From: Lichenicoccus sp965277665
GTDB lineage: Bacteria; Pseudomonadota; Alphaproteobacteria; Acetobacterales; Acetobacteraceae
Length of the DNA: 64,000 bases
Reading direction: 5' to 3'
Assembly (NCBI RefSeq): GCF_965277665.1
Contig: NZ_OZ255835.1
Location: forward strand, 3,596,001-3,660,000
Shown: positions 1-12,416 of the stretch, piece by piece
How the letters are laid out: each line of letters opens with the position of its first letter
Position numbering within the stretch: the stretch's first letter is position 1
Program-made: the position numbers and the translations under genes
The notes under the pieces: model-generated
Told to the model about the DNA's origin: nothing
The model's input: only the letters and a program-made list of their open reading frames with translations
Databases searched by the model: none

Positions 1-759
1 CGAGACGATGGCCGGCGCGGTCTGTTGGACTTCCGGCGGCGCGGTCGATGTTGCCGATGCGGCTGCGGCTCCCCCGCTATGCATCGCCATGCCGGCTTGC
101 ATGGCCGCAAGCGGCAACTGGGCGAGACCGGCTGGCACCGCTGCGGCTGCGGCTGCGGTCGCGTCCGGACTGCCCGGTGCCGACATGATCGGCTGGAGAG
201 CCTCGAGCGGATCGGTCGGTGGCTGTGCGTCCGCAGGCAGACCCGATGCCTTGGCGTCCGGACCCCGCGACCCCTGCGCGGGCACCGCCGCCCGGGACGG
301 GGCATGCAGCCCCGGTCCACCTGCGCCGGTGCCGACGGCCGGAGCCTCCGTCGCGCCATCGCCATCGGCTGTGCCGTCCGCCGGTGCGACGGGCTGGGCA
401 GGCGTCTGGGGCATCGGGATTGCCGCGGCGATGGGAGCGGCCGTCGCCTGACCCGGCAGTGCCACGGATGCCGCGTCGGCCGCCGTCGTGACGCGATCGC
501 CGACGCGAGCATGGGCCTGTCCCGTGTGCGCGGACCGGGCGCCCTGCGGCGAGGCTTCGGCAACGCGGCGATCCGGCGGAGCAACGCCCTGGGGCCGGTC
601 AGGCGGCGCCGAAGCATCGGCCGCCTGCGTCGGGTCAGGACCGTCGGCCGCCTGCGTATCGGCGCGCGGGGCCGATGTGCCGGCGGCCGGCGGCGGCGAC
701 GGATCCGCAGGGCGCGCCGAGGTGCCGCCCGCATCGCCGGGCAAGGGGCTCGCCGACAT
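1..759 (-). CDS. fliK: Probable flagellar hook-length control protein FliK, N-terminal part (runs off the window)
   Basis: The minus strand is open from the left edge to 759 and encodes about 250 residues very rich in Ala, Pro, Gly and Gln, with no recognisable fold. This low-complexity composition, and a divergent position 540 bases from flgE, fit the N-terminal half of FliK, the secreted ruler that sets hook length. The conserved C-terminal substrate-switching domain would lie outside the window, so the assignment is by context and composition. The start is uncertain: ATG at 759 (MSASPLPGD) or ATG at 789 (MAPKPPSPS), neither with a good Shine-Dalgarno. A separate 23-codon ORF (832-761) does have an AGGAG site and ends in TAG two bases before the ATG at 759. 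Confidence 0.5.
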   Translation of the reverse strand, partial: MSASPLPGDAGGTSARPADPSPPPAAGTSAPRADTQAADGPDPTQAADASAPPDRPQGVAPPDRRVAEASPQGARSAHTGQAHARVGDRVTTAADAASVALPGQATAAPIAAAIPMPQTPAQPVAPADGTADGDGATEAPAVGTGAGGPGLHAPSRAAVPAQGSRGPDAKASGLPADAQPPTDPLEALQPIMSAPGSPDATAAAAAAVPAGLAQLPLAAMQAGMAMHSGGAAAASATSTAPPEVQQTAPAIVS

Positions 760-760
760 T

Positions 761-832
761 CTAGATGGGCTCGGCGGCTTTGGCGCCATGCCGGATTTCG
801 CGCGGGTTGCGGCGCTGGTCGGAAGCGGACAT
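761..832 (-). CDS. Short upstream ORF before the fliK-like gene (23 codons)
   Basis: ATG at 832 is preceded by AGGAGCAAGCGC, a good ribosome binding site, and opens MSASDQRRNPREIRHGAKAA before TAG at 763-761. The next ATG (759) begins the long FliK-like frame, giving a stop-A-ATG arrangement suited to reinitiation. It may be a leader peptide, or the true fliK start followed by a one-base frameshift. No homology is recognised. Confidence 0.3.
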   Translation of the reverse strand: MSASDQRRNPREIRHGAKAAEPI

Positions 833-1040
833 GCGCTTGCTCCTGTTGCCGGTCTGCCCGCCGACGCTAGGGAGGATTGGTTAATATCGGGTGAAGCGAC
901 GGCACTGGCCTGCAGCGCGGTCGCGAACGCGGCGCCCGAACCGGCGGCATCGGCCGCCACCGGGTCACGCGGGCCAGTTGATGTTGCAACCGGAACAAGG
1001 AGAACGGATGGGATGCTGTTCATTTCGGAACCACAACTTG

Positions 1041-1070
1041 CAAGCCTGGGGCCAACAAGCCTGGGGCCAA
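1041..1070. repeat. Perfect 15-bp tandem duplication
   Basis: CAAGCCTGGGGCCAA occurs twice head to tail in the flgE upstream region. It lies in no supported gene. Confidence 0.8.
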
Positions 1071-1240
1071 CTTCCGTCGGCCGGGAACCCGGGTCAGCGG
1101 CCATGCAACTGGCAGGATTTGCCGCTGCCCGGCAGCTTCAACCCGGCAGAAGTTGCAGGGCGGCACTTATGCGTGGGTGAATTGCAAGGACAGACGGCCC
1201 TGATCCGCCCTCTGCGGAGTGGCACGGTTCATGCTGTCGA

Positions 1241-1290
1241 GTGTGCATCGATCCGCCAGGAGCAGGTGTGCATCGATCCGCCAGGAGCAG
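1241..1290. repeat. Perfect 25-bp tandem duplication carrying the flgE Shine-Dalgarno
   Basis: The 25-base unit beginning GTGTGCATCG and ending CCAGGAGCAG is present twice with no mismatch. Each copy contains CAGGAG; the downstream copy is the candidate ribosome binding site of flgE, about 14 bases before the ATG at 1302. Confidence 0.9.
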
Positions 1291-1301
1291 GAACACACGC
1301 C

Positions 1302-2615
1302 ATGTCGATCTTCAGCGCAATGGACACCGCGGTCAGCGGCCTCACCGCCCAATCGCTCGCCTTCAGCAACATAAGCAATAACATCTCGAACAGCCAGACG
1401 GTCGGCTACAAGGCCACCAGTACGAGCTTCGCCGATTATGTCGAGGCGTCCAGTGCGATCGCCGGCCAGTCCAGTTCGGTGGTCGCCACGACCCAGTATG
1501 CGAACCAGGCGCAAGGCACGATCACGGCCAGCAGCGCCAACGGAGCGCTGGCGATCAACGGCTCAGGGTTCTTCGCGGTGAACGAGATCAGTGGCGCGTC
1601 CACCACCACGCAACCGGCCTTGAGTGCGACGCAATACTATACGCGTACCGGCGATTTCCAGAGCAACAACGATGGCTACCTGGTGAACAGCGCCGGGGAA
1701 TATCTGGACGGCTACGCAGTGACGTCAGCCGGCGGGTCGAGTACCACCTCGAGCACGCTGGGGCCGATCAATATCAACAACCTCACCTATACGCCGACGG
1801 CGACGACGGAGGTCACCGTGGCGGCAACCCTTCCGGTCGCCGGCGCGACCGCAACGCTGCCCTCGGCCGTGGTCAACTCGGCAGTCACTGCGTACGACAG
1901 CAACGGCATCGCCAAGCCGCTGACGATGCAATGGCAGCAGACCGCGGCAGCCAACAGCACCGTCACGCCGGCGACCGGTGGTACCTACACACTGAGCGTC
2001 AGTGGAACGGCCACGGCATTGCCGACGGCGCAGGTCGTGTTCAACGCCGATGGGACAATCCAGTCCTTCTCTCCCGACGCGACCAACCCGGGCGCCACCG
2101 CAGATCCGTCGAGCTACAATATCGGGCCGGTCGGAGCCGACACGACCCCGATCACGCTCAATATCGGCACGTTGAATACCGGTGTCGGCACCAACATGGC
2201 GACCGCCACCTCCACCGCCTTCAACGCCGGCAATCCGACCCAGGATGGAACGGCGGCCGGGAAGTTCAGCTCCTTTGCGATGGAGACGGACGGCTCGGTG
2301 GTGGCAACCTTCGACAACGGCGAGTCGCAGGTGTTCGCCAAAGTGCCTGTGGCCACGTTTGCCAACGCGAACGGTCTCCAGGCTCAGGACGGCCAGGCCT
2401 ACACCGCGACCACGCAATCCGGCGCCGCCAGCCTGCAATTCGCCGGGCAGAATGGCGCGGGCAGCTTCCAGACCGGTTCCGTTGAAGCATCGACGACCAA
2501 CCTCGATACCGACCTCACCCAGCTGATCGTGGCGCAGCAGGCCTACGGAGCCAGCGCAAAGGTCGTCACAACCGCAAACGACATGCTGCAGACCGCGCTT
2601 GGCATGAAGCAGTAG
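1302..2615 (+). CDS. flgE: Flagellar hook protein FlgE
   Basis: 437 residues, starting MSIFSAMDTAVSGLTAQS. The N-terminal flagellar rod/hook signature (SGLTAQSLAFSNISNNISN, then TVGYKATSTSFADYV) and the C-terminal heptad segment (LTQLIVAQQAYGASAKVVTT) are the two ends that form the axial coiled coil of hook subunits. The Ser/Thr/Ala-rich middle is the FlgE D2-type surface region. FlgE polymerises into the hook joining the rod to the filament and is exported by the flagellar type III apparatus, so it has no cleavable signal. The start at 1302 is set by the conserved N-terminus; the open frame continues upstream but is not coding-like. It heads a plus-strand run with flgK, flgL and flbT. Confidence 0.93.
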   Translation: MSIFSAMDTAVSGLTAQSLAFSNISNNISNSQTVGYKATSTSFADYVEASSAIAGQSSSVVATTQYANQAQGTITASSANGALAINGSGFFAVNEISGASTTTQPALSATQYYTRTGDFQSNNDGYLVNSAGEYLDGYAVTSAGGSSTTSSTLGPININNLTYTPTATTEVTVAATLPVAGATATLPSAVVNSAVTAYDSNGIAKPLTMQWQQTAAANSTVTPATGGTYTLSVSGTATALPTAQVVFNADGTIQSFSPDATNPGATADPSSYNIGPVGADTTPITLNIGTLNTGVGTNMATATSTAFNAGNPTQDGTAAGKFSSFAMETDGSVVATFDNGESQVFAKVPVATFANANGLQAQDGQAYTATTQSGAASLQFAGQNGAGSFQTGSVEASTTNLDTDLTQLIVAQQAYGASAKVVTTANDMLQTALGMKQ

Positions 2616-2694
2616 GCTTTACGGATCCTTAACTGGTGCCGGTGCAGGGTCGTACGGGACGCACACCGGTCACGGCGGATGAGACGACGGACGC

Positions 2695-4326
2695 ATGAGC
2701 CTCAACACTTCCCTGTCGATCGCGTCGAGCGGCCTGAATGCGGTCCAGTACCAGCTGGCCGTGTCGTCGCAGAACGTATCCAACGCAAGCACGCCCGGCT
2801 ATGTGACGGAGATCGCCAACGTTGGGTCGCGGGATGCGGACGGCGCCGCCAGCGGCGTCGTCGTCCAGCCCACCACGCTTGCGTTAAACAATGCCCTGCA
2901 GAACAGCCTCTATGTCGAGAATGCCTCGGTGGCCGGCCTGGGTGTGACGGTGAATGCCCTCTCTGCGGTAAGCGCCGCGCAGGGCTCGACGACCGACGCG
3001 ACCGACAGCAACACGCTGACCAGCCTGGTCGGCAACCTGCAGGATGCGTTCACCACGCTGGACAGTGACCCCTCCAGCGCCGTGCAGCAGCAGACCGTGG
3101 TCGACAGCGCCTCGGCCCTGGCCCAGAGCATAAACAGCCTTTCGGGCACCTACCAGAGCCAGCGACAGGAAGCACAGGCGGCGATACCGGTCACCCTGGA
3201 TACGATCAACAGCAACCTCACCACCATTGGCACCTTGTCCGGGCAGATCATGGAACTGCAGGCAACGGGCGGCGATACCGCCGACCTGCAGAACCAGCGC
3301 CTGGATGCGATGACGACCTTGTCGAGTTCGCTCGGGGTGGTTTTCACACCGACCTCGACCGGTGACATGCTGGTGAGTACGACCAGTGGGCTCGCGCTGC
3401 CGACCCGGCCGACCGGCGGCCCGCTGCTCTCCGCCGGCGCCGCTCCGGTCACGGCAGCGAGCGGCTATGTCGCGTCCGCCGCGCCGGGTGCCACGACGAC
3501 CATTCCCCCGATCACCCTGAACGGCCTGGATGTCACCGCCTCCCTGACCGGTGGGACAATCGGGGCCAACATCGTGCTGCGCGACACCACGCTTCCCACC
3601 ATGCAGGCAGAGCTGGATGCGTTCTCGACAACGCTTGCGACCCGGTTCAGCGGGGCGGGATTGAACCTCTTCACGAATGCCGGCGGCTGGTCGCCGGACC
3701 CGAACGCGGCGACTGACCCGACGCAGGCGCCCGCCGGCACGCCCTGGGACAGTACCTTGGTCACCGTGCCGCAAACCATCCCCTTGCCGGCCAATGGCGA
3801 GCTCGGCTTTTCGGCCGAAATACAGGTCAACCCGCTGGTGACGGCGTCGCCCACCCTGGTCCGGGACGGTCAGGACAGCGCGGTCACCGGAGCCGCGACA
3901 TTCCTCGCGAACTCGGCGGGTGGACCGGCCGGCTTCACCACCCTGATCGACGGCATCCTGAGCAGCACGTTCGGGACGCAGACCATTACCGGAACAAGCC
4001 AGGCTGCATCCAGCACGGCAGGGCTGGGACTCACTGGCGCCCTATCCGCGCCATATGCCGGAAGCGGCGACCTCGGATCGCTGGCCACGACGCTGACCAG
4101 CAGCCAGGCGGAAACCATCGGGCTCGCGACCACGCAGCAGAGCACCGGGACCGACATGCAGACGACGCTGCAGGCTGCGCTGACATCGAGTTCGGGTGTT
4201 TCGATCGATGACGAGATGTCCAAGATCGTGGCCCTGCAGAACGCCTACGAGGCGAACGCAAAGGTCGTGACCAGCGTGCAGTCCATGTTCTCGGCGCTGC
4301 TGGCCGCCGTCGCTCCGGCGGCATAG
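2695..4326 (+). CDS. flgK: Flagellar hook-associated protein 1, FlgK
   Basis: 543 residues. The N-terminus MSLNTSLSIASSGLNAVQYQ followed by QNVSNASTPGY is the hook-associated rod signature, and the C-terminus SIDDEMSKIVALQNAYEANA plus KVVTSVQSMFSALL is the canonical FlgK tail. FlgK forms the first junction ring between hook and filament. It lies 79 bases downstream of flgE and 15 bases upstream of flgL. The Shine-Dalgarno is weak (GAGACGACGGACGC before ATG). Length is within the family range. Confidence 0.94.
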   Translation: MSLNTSLSIASSGLNAVQYQLAVSSQNVSNASTPGYVTEIANVGSRDADGAASGVVVQPTTLALNNALQNSLYVENASVAGLGVTVNALSAVSAAQGSTTDATDSNTLTSLVGNLQDAFTTLDSDPSSAVQQQTVVDSASALAQSINSLSGTYQSQRQEAQAAIPVTLDTINSNLTTIGTLSGQIMELQATGGDTADLQNQRLDAMTTLSSSLGVVFTPTSTGDMLVSTTSGLALPTRPTGGPLLSAGAAPVTAASGYVASAAPGATTTIPPITLNGLDVTASLTGGTIGANIVLRDTTLPTMQAELDAFSTTLATRFSGAGLNLFTNAGGWSPDPNAATDPTQAPAGTPWDSTLVTVPQTIPLPANGELGFSAEIQVNPLVTASPTLVRDGQDSAVTGAATFLANSAGGPAGFTTLIDGILSSTFGTQTITGTSQAASSTAGLGLTGALSAPYAGSGDLGSLATTLTSSQAETIGLATTQQSTGTDMQTTLQAALTSSSGVSIDDEMSKIVALQNAYEANAKVVTSVQSMFSALLAAVAPAA

Positions 4327-4341
4327 TAAGGAGAGCGGACG

Positions 4342-5421
4342 ATGTCAGGCGCGATCGGCAATGGTTTCGGCATGATGCCGACCCTCATGCGCACCATAGA
4401 CAAGCTCAGCGCGCAGAACGTTTCGCTCACCGCGCAGTTGAGCAGCGGGATTGCCGCGGACAGCTATGCGGGCTTCGGCGCTGATAGTTCGGCAGCAATC
4501 AGCCTGCAGCCGCAGCTCGATACCATCGATGCCTGGCAGACGAATATCTCCGCCAGTCAGACCAACCTATCGGTGGCACAGAACGCGCTGTCGAGCATCA
4601 GCAGCATGGCCACCAGCCTGCAGTCCGCGCTTACCGGGCTGCAATCCGTCACCTCGCCGGCGGCGGTCGCGGCGTTGTCCAGTACAGCCACCGCCGACCT
4701 CAGTGAATTGACGTCACTGCTCAATACCCAGAGCAACGGTGGCTACGTGTTTGCGGGCAGCGCGTCCGACCAGGCGCCGGTCACCGGCACCGACCTCAAC
4801 CTGAGCAGCCTCGTCACCGGCATCGCCGGCGCGGTGGCGCAGGTCGGAACCTCAGGTGCGAGCGCTGTCGAGAGTGCGACGCTGGCGGCAGCGGCCGGCA
4901 ACGACGCGGCGAGCCCGTTCTCCGCGCCGTTGTCGGTGTCGCCATCGGCCGCCGCAGCCCTGGTTCCCGAGGTCAGCGTCGGGTCGGGTCTGTCGGTCCC
5001 AGCCGGGATGGTTGCGACACAGGGCGCCGATATTGCGCCGGCCGATACCGCCGCGACGAGCACGGGTTCGTCCATACGGGACCTCATCCGCGTGCTTGCG
5101 ACGGTGAAGGGCCTGGCGGGAGCCGACAGTAGCACGGCCCAGTTCAGCACCTTGCTTGCAGACACGTCGAACCTGATGCCGGCCATCAACACCGCGCTCG
5201 CCAACCAGTCTGGCAGCCTCGGTGCGCAGCAGGCAACCCTGACCGCACAATCGAGCAGCCTGTCGGACATGAGCGACGCCCTGAACACCCAGCTCAACAC
5301 GGTCATGGATGCCGACCCGACAACCGTCCGGACCCAGCAGGTCGCCCTGCAGAACCAGTTGACGGCAAGCTACAATTTGGTTGCCGACGAAAAGACGCTG
5401 TCACTCGTGGACTATATCTGA
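4342..5421 (+). CDS. flgL: Flagellar hook-associated protein 3, FlgL (flagellin-like)
   Basis: 359 residues with the flagellin-type N-terminal helix (LMRTIDKLSAQNVSLTAQLS, then SGIAADSYAGFGADSS) and a C-terminal helix ending TASYNLVADEKTLSLVDYI. FlgL forms the second hook-filament junction ring. TAAGGAGAGCGGACG before the ATG is a strong ribosome binding site, and the gene is 15 bases from flgK, so the two are co-transcribed. It is shorter and more divergent than flagellin, and the position right after flgK separates it from fliC. Confidence 0.9.
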   Translation: MSGAIGNGFGMMPTLMRTIDKLSAQNVSLTAQLSSGIAADSYAGFGADSSAAISLQPQLDTIDAWQTNISASQTNLSVAQNALSSISSMATSLQSALTGLQSVTSPAAVAALSSTATADLSELTSLLNTQSNGGYVFAGSASDQAPVTGTDLNLSSLVTGIAGAVAQVGTSGASAVESATLAAAAGNDAASPFSAPLSVSPSAAAALVPEVSVGSGLSVPAGMVATQGADIAPADTAATSTGSSIRDLIRVLATVKGLAGADSSTAQFSTLLADTSNLMPAINTALANQSGSLGAQQATLTAQSSSLSDMSDALNTQLNTVMDADPTTVRTQQVALQNQLTASYNLVADEKTLSLVDYI

Positions 5422-5524
5422 CGCCCTCACCGCCGCCTTCACCCGGCGTTAAAGCCTCGCTGCCATGATGCCTTCGGGCCTCGCGCAAGACAGCGCGCGA
5501 CGCCAGGAAAGGGTACGGAGCGGC

Positions 5525-5953
5525 ATGGCGAACCTGGTCCTGGACCTTAAGCCGGGCGAGATGATGGTGATCAACGGAGCCGCCATCCGGTTCCGGACGC
5601 GCAGCCGCCTCGAGTTGCTGACACGAGCCCGTTTCCTGTTCGGCAAGCAGATCATGTCGAGCCTCGAGGCCATCAGCCCGCTCCGCCGCATCTATTGTGC
5701 GTTGCAATCGGCCTATGTGGGCGGCGAGGCGGACCGGGCACCGGCGCTGGAGCAGGCGCGGCTTCTGATCGAGACGCGGCGGCGGGTCAGCGGGTGCGAG
5801 GAGGACGTGGCGATCCTCGACCGGATCGAACAGCATGCGGTGGCGGATGACCTGTATGCCGCATTGCGGCTGGCCCGCGGCCTCATCGACCGGGAAGAGG
5901 CGGCGCGGCCTCCCGGCGACGCAGCAGACGTGGCGGCGCTGGCCGGCGGGTGA
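5525..5953 (+). CDS. flbT: Flagellar biosynthesis repressor FlbT
   Basis: 142 residues from ATG 5525 (MANLVLDLKPGEMMVINGAA). The start follows ACGGAGCGGC; the frame also has an upstream ATG at 5465 that would add 20 non-conserved residues. The LDLKPGE-MVINGA-IRF opening, the FLFGKQIM segment and the ISPLRRIYCALQSAYVG segment are typical of FlbT, the alphaproteobacterial post-transcriptional regulator that binds flagellin mRNA and limits its translation. It follows flgL by about 100 bases. FlbT's usual neighbour flaF is not visible here. Confidence 0.88.
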   Translation: MANLVLDLKPGEMMVINGAAIRFRTRSRLELLTRARFLFGKQIMSSLEAISPLRRIYCALQSAYVGGEADRAPALEQARLLIETRRRVSGCEEDVAILDRIEQHAVADDLYAALRLARGLIDREEAARPPGDAADVAALAGG

Positions 5954-6038
5954 CCGAACCGCCCGAACTCGACCGCCCCGTGCACTCGGCGGCGGCCAAT
6001 CGACAGCGGCCGCGACTTCCTGCACGCTCGACCTCGCC

Positions 6039-7139
6039 ATGACCGAGTACGCAACACTCCTGCCGGGGGATCCAGGCCCCTGGTTCCGTCAGCGTTGCAC
6101 GACGGTGCACGGAACCTACACGTTCGACATGTCGGCCGGACGCCATGTCCTGCTGTTCTTCTTCCGGTCCAGCCTGGAGCCGCAGACGGCGGCCGATCTC
6201 GCTGCTCTCAAAGCCAGTCGGGACCTGTTCGATGGGCGCACGGCGATCCTGTTCGGTGTCAGCGCCGACCCCGAGGATGAGAGCCATCGGCGGGTGGCGC
6301 AGGATCTCCCCGGAACGCGGTTTTTCTGGGACAGCGACGGGCTTGCGGGGCGCCTCTACGGGGCTCGCCGGTTGGATGGCAACGATGCGGCGGGCATGCG
6401 ACCCTGCTGGGTGGTGCTCGATCCCATGCTGCGCGTGCTGGGGGTGACAGAGCAGGCACCGGGCCGAGCGGCGCAGGTGATCGAGGCGTTCAGGCGCCAG
6501 ACGGCGCAGCCGGTCCCGAATGATCGCGGAGCGCCGGTGCTGTCATTGCCCGGGCTGTTCGAAGCCGAGTTCTGCCAGCGGCTGATCGCCTGCTACGAGG
6601 CGAGCGAGAGCGTGGCGTCCGGCGTCTTCACCGAGACCGACCTGGGGCGGTCGAGGGCGGTCTCGGATCCGGGGTTCAAGCGCCGCCGTGACTGCACGTT
6701 GCACGACCGCGTACTGGTACAGCAGGTGCAGGCGCGCATCATCCGACGCGCGGTGCCCGAGATACGCAAGGCGTTCCAGTTCGAGGCGTCCCGGCTCGAT
6801 CGTCTCATCCTCGCCTGCTACGACGCCGCGGATCGCGGATGCTTCGGGCCGCATCGCGACAACACGGTGCAGGCGACGGCGCATCGTCGCTTCGCCATCT
6901 CGATCAACCTCAATGACGACTTCGAAGGCGGCGAGATCGGCTTCCCGGAGTTCGGGCCGCGCACCTACCGCCCCGCGACCGGGGGCGCCCTGATTTTCTC
7001 ATGTTCGTTGATGCATGCGGTCTCTCCGGTCGAGCGAGGCCGGCGATACGCCTGCCTGCCGTTCGCCTATGACGATGCGGCTGAACAGCTGAGGCAGGCG
7101 AACCGCTCGATCATCCGGGAGTCGGCCCCCCGCGCCTGA
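6039..7139 (+). CDS. Thioredoxin-fold/2OG-Fe(II) dioxygenase fusion protein
   Basis: 366 residues. The first ~150 resemble an AhpC/TSA peroxiredoxin fold (GDPGPWF, then HVLLFFFRSSLEPQTAADLA, FGVSADPEDE and FFWDSDG), but the peroxidatic Cys expected after the first strand is missing: the position reads SSLEPQT. Residues ~170-355 are a prolyl-4-hydroxylase-type 2-oxoglutarate dioxygenase with the iron ligands H-x-D (GPHRDNT) and a distal His (LMHAVSPVERGRR), the Arg being the expected 2OG ligand. The sequence predicts an oxygenase whose N-domain is a degenerate partner module. The substrate is unknown. It follows flbT by 85 bases and ends at the 15-bp minisatellite. Confidence 0.8.
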   Translation: MTEYATLLPGDPGPWFRQRCTTVHGTYTFDMSAGRHVLLFFFRSSLEPQTAADLAALKASRDLFDGRTAILFGVSADPEDESHRRVAQDLPGTRFFWDSDGLAGRLYGARRLDGNDAAGMRPCWVVLDPMLRVLGVTEQAPGRAAQVIEAFRRQTAQPVPNDRGAPVLSLPGLFEAEFCQRLIACYEASESVASGVFTETDLGRSRAVSDPGFKRRRDCTLHDRVLVQQVQARIIRRAVPEIRKAFQFEASRLDRLILACYDAADRGCFGPHRDNTVQATAHRRFAISINLNDDFEGGEIGFPEFGPRTYRPATGGALIFSCSLMHAVSPVERGRRYACLPFAYDDAAEQLRQANRSIIRESAPRA

Positions 7140-7278
7140 GAGCCCCGCCTGAGGGCCCCCCGCCTGAGAGCCCCCCGCCTGAGAGCCCCCCGCCTGAGAG
7201 CCCCCCGCCTGAGAGCCCCCCGCCTGAGAGCCCCCCGCCTGAGAGCCCCCCGCCTGAGAGCCCCCCGCCTGAGAGCCA
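7136..7278. repeat. 15-bp minisatellite (about nine units)
   Basis: The unit CCGCCTGAGAGCCCC is repeated head to tail about nine times just after the stop codon of the dioxygenase gene, with small changes in the first units (GAGGGCC) and none in the rest. The array is a multiple of three and open in several frames, which creates artificial Gly-Ser-Gln-Ala repeats on the minus strand. It is read as a slippage-prone non-coding array. Confidence 0.9.
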
Positions 7279-7464
7279 TCGTGTCCGCCGGCTGTCGCAG
7301 CCGCGGCACCCTTGCCTGCGTCGCGCGGCATCACCAGTTTTATCGCGCCTGGGCTCAAGAGCGCGTTGCCTGGCCAGGGACGTCGCTCAGCCCCCGCACC
7401 ATCGGGCCGGCCGCCAGCCTTATCGGGGGCGATCGGCAGCAGCCTGATCAAGAGGGGCAACAGC
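7279..7464. other. clpB upstream region
   Basis: 186 bases between the minisatellite and clpB. A CTTG near 7311 could be a heat-shock -35 element, but no matching -10 at the right spacing is clear, so no promoter is called. Nothing else is seen. Confidence 0.5.
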
Positions 7465-10059
<2,595 letters not shown>

Positions 10060-10121
10060 CGCGTTAGTTATGTGTCAAACGCATGACTGCCCCGGGTCAC
10101 ACGATCCAGGCTGTCATCGCG

Positions 10122-10150
10122 TTGACATGCGACGACCTACCACGTAGAAG
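10122..10150 (+). promoter_or_regulatory. rRNA operon promoter
   Basis: TTGACA at 10122-10127, a 17-base spacer, then TAGAAG at 10145-10150. The -35 is a perfect consensus and the box lies about 300 bases before 16S, as expected for an rrn promoter. Confidence 0.75.
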
Positions 10151-10210
10151 CCGCTTCACCGAACAGCGCACGGCGCTGGGCGGCATGTTCCTTGAAAGTT
10201 GAATAGGCTG

Positions 10211-10232
10211 AGGAAGGGATATGTTGGCGGCG
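10211..10232 (+). other. 16S precursor processing stem, 5' arm
   Basis: These 22 bases are complementary to 12053-12074 downstream of 16S, with one G-U pair and no mismatch. Such a stem around 16S is the usual RNase III substrate in rRNA maturation. Confidence 0.7.
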
Positions 10233-10447
10233 TCTTAGCTATTGTGTGTGGTTGCATGCATGATGGGGTTGGCTGGTTTTAGGGTTCTGGGTGGATGAGC
10301 CTGGGGTTTTATAGTCTGGCTGCTTTGGGGCGTTTAGTCTGACGTATTTCTATACTATTGCGTAAGACGGATGTTTCGAGTGAAGGACTATGGGGCTTAT
10401 GGGTCTGTTTGTTTAGGCTGGTTCTCCTGTGTGGGGGCTGGCTTGGA

Positions 10448-11948
<1,501 letters not shown>

Positions 11949-12095
11949 AAGGATGTGCGCTGACAGGCTTCGGCCTTTGGTGCGCTCCATAAAAGTCCTG
12001 TGTTGGATCAACGCAGGCGTGCCTGGTTCCCGTATGGGGCTGGCTGGCCTTGGCGCCGTCAACATATCCCTTCCTGCAGTAACCGGACGATGTTC

Positions 12096-12172
<77 letters not shown>

Positions 12173-12177
12173 CTGGG

Positions 12178-12341
12178 CGAGGCTGCTTGAAAACGTCTGA
12201 TGCTGGATGAGAGCGGCCCACTGGGCCGCGGCCGGCGTGGCTTTTCGAGCACCGGAGCGGAGCAGCCTTTTCGGCTGTGAGCACCGGAGCGCAGAAAAGG
12301 CGCGTCGGATCGCCAGCAGCAGGCGTTTGCAAGCGGCCTCG
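12178..12341 (+). repeat. Structured dispersed element, copy A (inside the rrn spacer)
   Basis: About 162 bp filling almost all of the tRNA-Ile/tRNA-Ala spacer: it begins 6 bases after the tRNA-Ile CCA, and its last paired base is the first G of tRNA-Ala. Terminal inverted repeats open CGAGGCTGCTTG and close CAAGCGGCCTCG. Internal hairpins are GCGGCCC-act-GGGCCGC and AGCAGCC...GGCTGT. It is related to copies near 38716, 50435, 53332 and 54373. Here it must be transcribed as part of the rRNA precursor. Confidence 0.9.
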
Positions 12342-12416
12342 GGGGCGTAGCTCAGATGGGAGAGCACCTGCTTTGCAAGCAGGGGGTCGTCGGTTCGATC
12401 CCGTCCGCCTCCACCA
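12341..12416 (+). tRNA. tRNA-Ala (TGC)
   Basis: 76 bases with encoded CCA. Acceptor GGGGGCG pairs with CGCCTCC allowing a G-T pair, and the anticodon loop CTTTGCAAG reads TGC. It is the second spacer tRNA of the rrn operon. Confidence 0.97.

Larger units (their letters stand above)
790..1301. other. Divergent intergenic region between fliK-like gene and flgE
   Basis: About 510 bases without a convincing gene; it separates the minus-strand FliK-like frame from plus-strand flgE and must hold both promoters. It carries two perfect tandem duplications: a 15-bp unit at 1041-1055/1056-1070 and a 25-bp unit at 1241-1265/1266-1290. GG...GC dinucleotides resembling sigma-54 elements occur near 1110-1125 and 1142-1155, but their spacing is 8 rather than 10 bases, so no sigma-54 promoter is called. 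Confidence 0.6.
10060..10447. other. rRNA operon leader region
   Basis: 388 bases between clpB and 16S. It contains the rrn promoter (10122-10150) and the 5' half of the 16S processing stem (10211-10232). No gene is supported. Confidence 0.7.

Noticed and set aside
1107..1155. Sigma-54-like promoters before flgE
   Set aside because: GG and GC dinucleotides are 8 rather than 10 bases apart in both cases.
7136..7278. Possible CRISPR array
   Set aside because: Units are contiguous 15-mers with no spacers and there are no cas genes.
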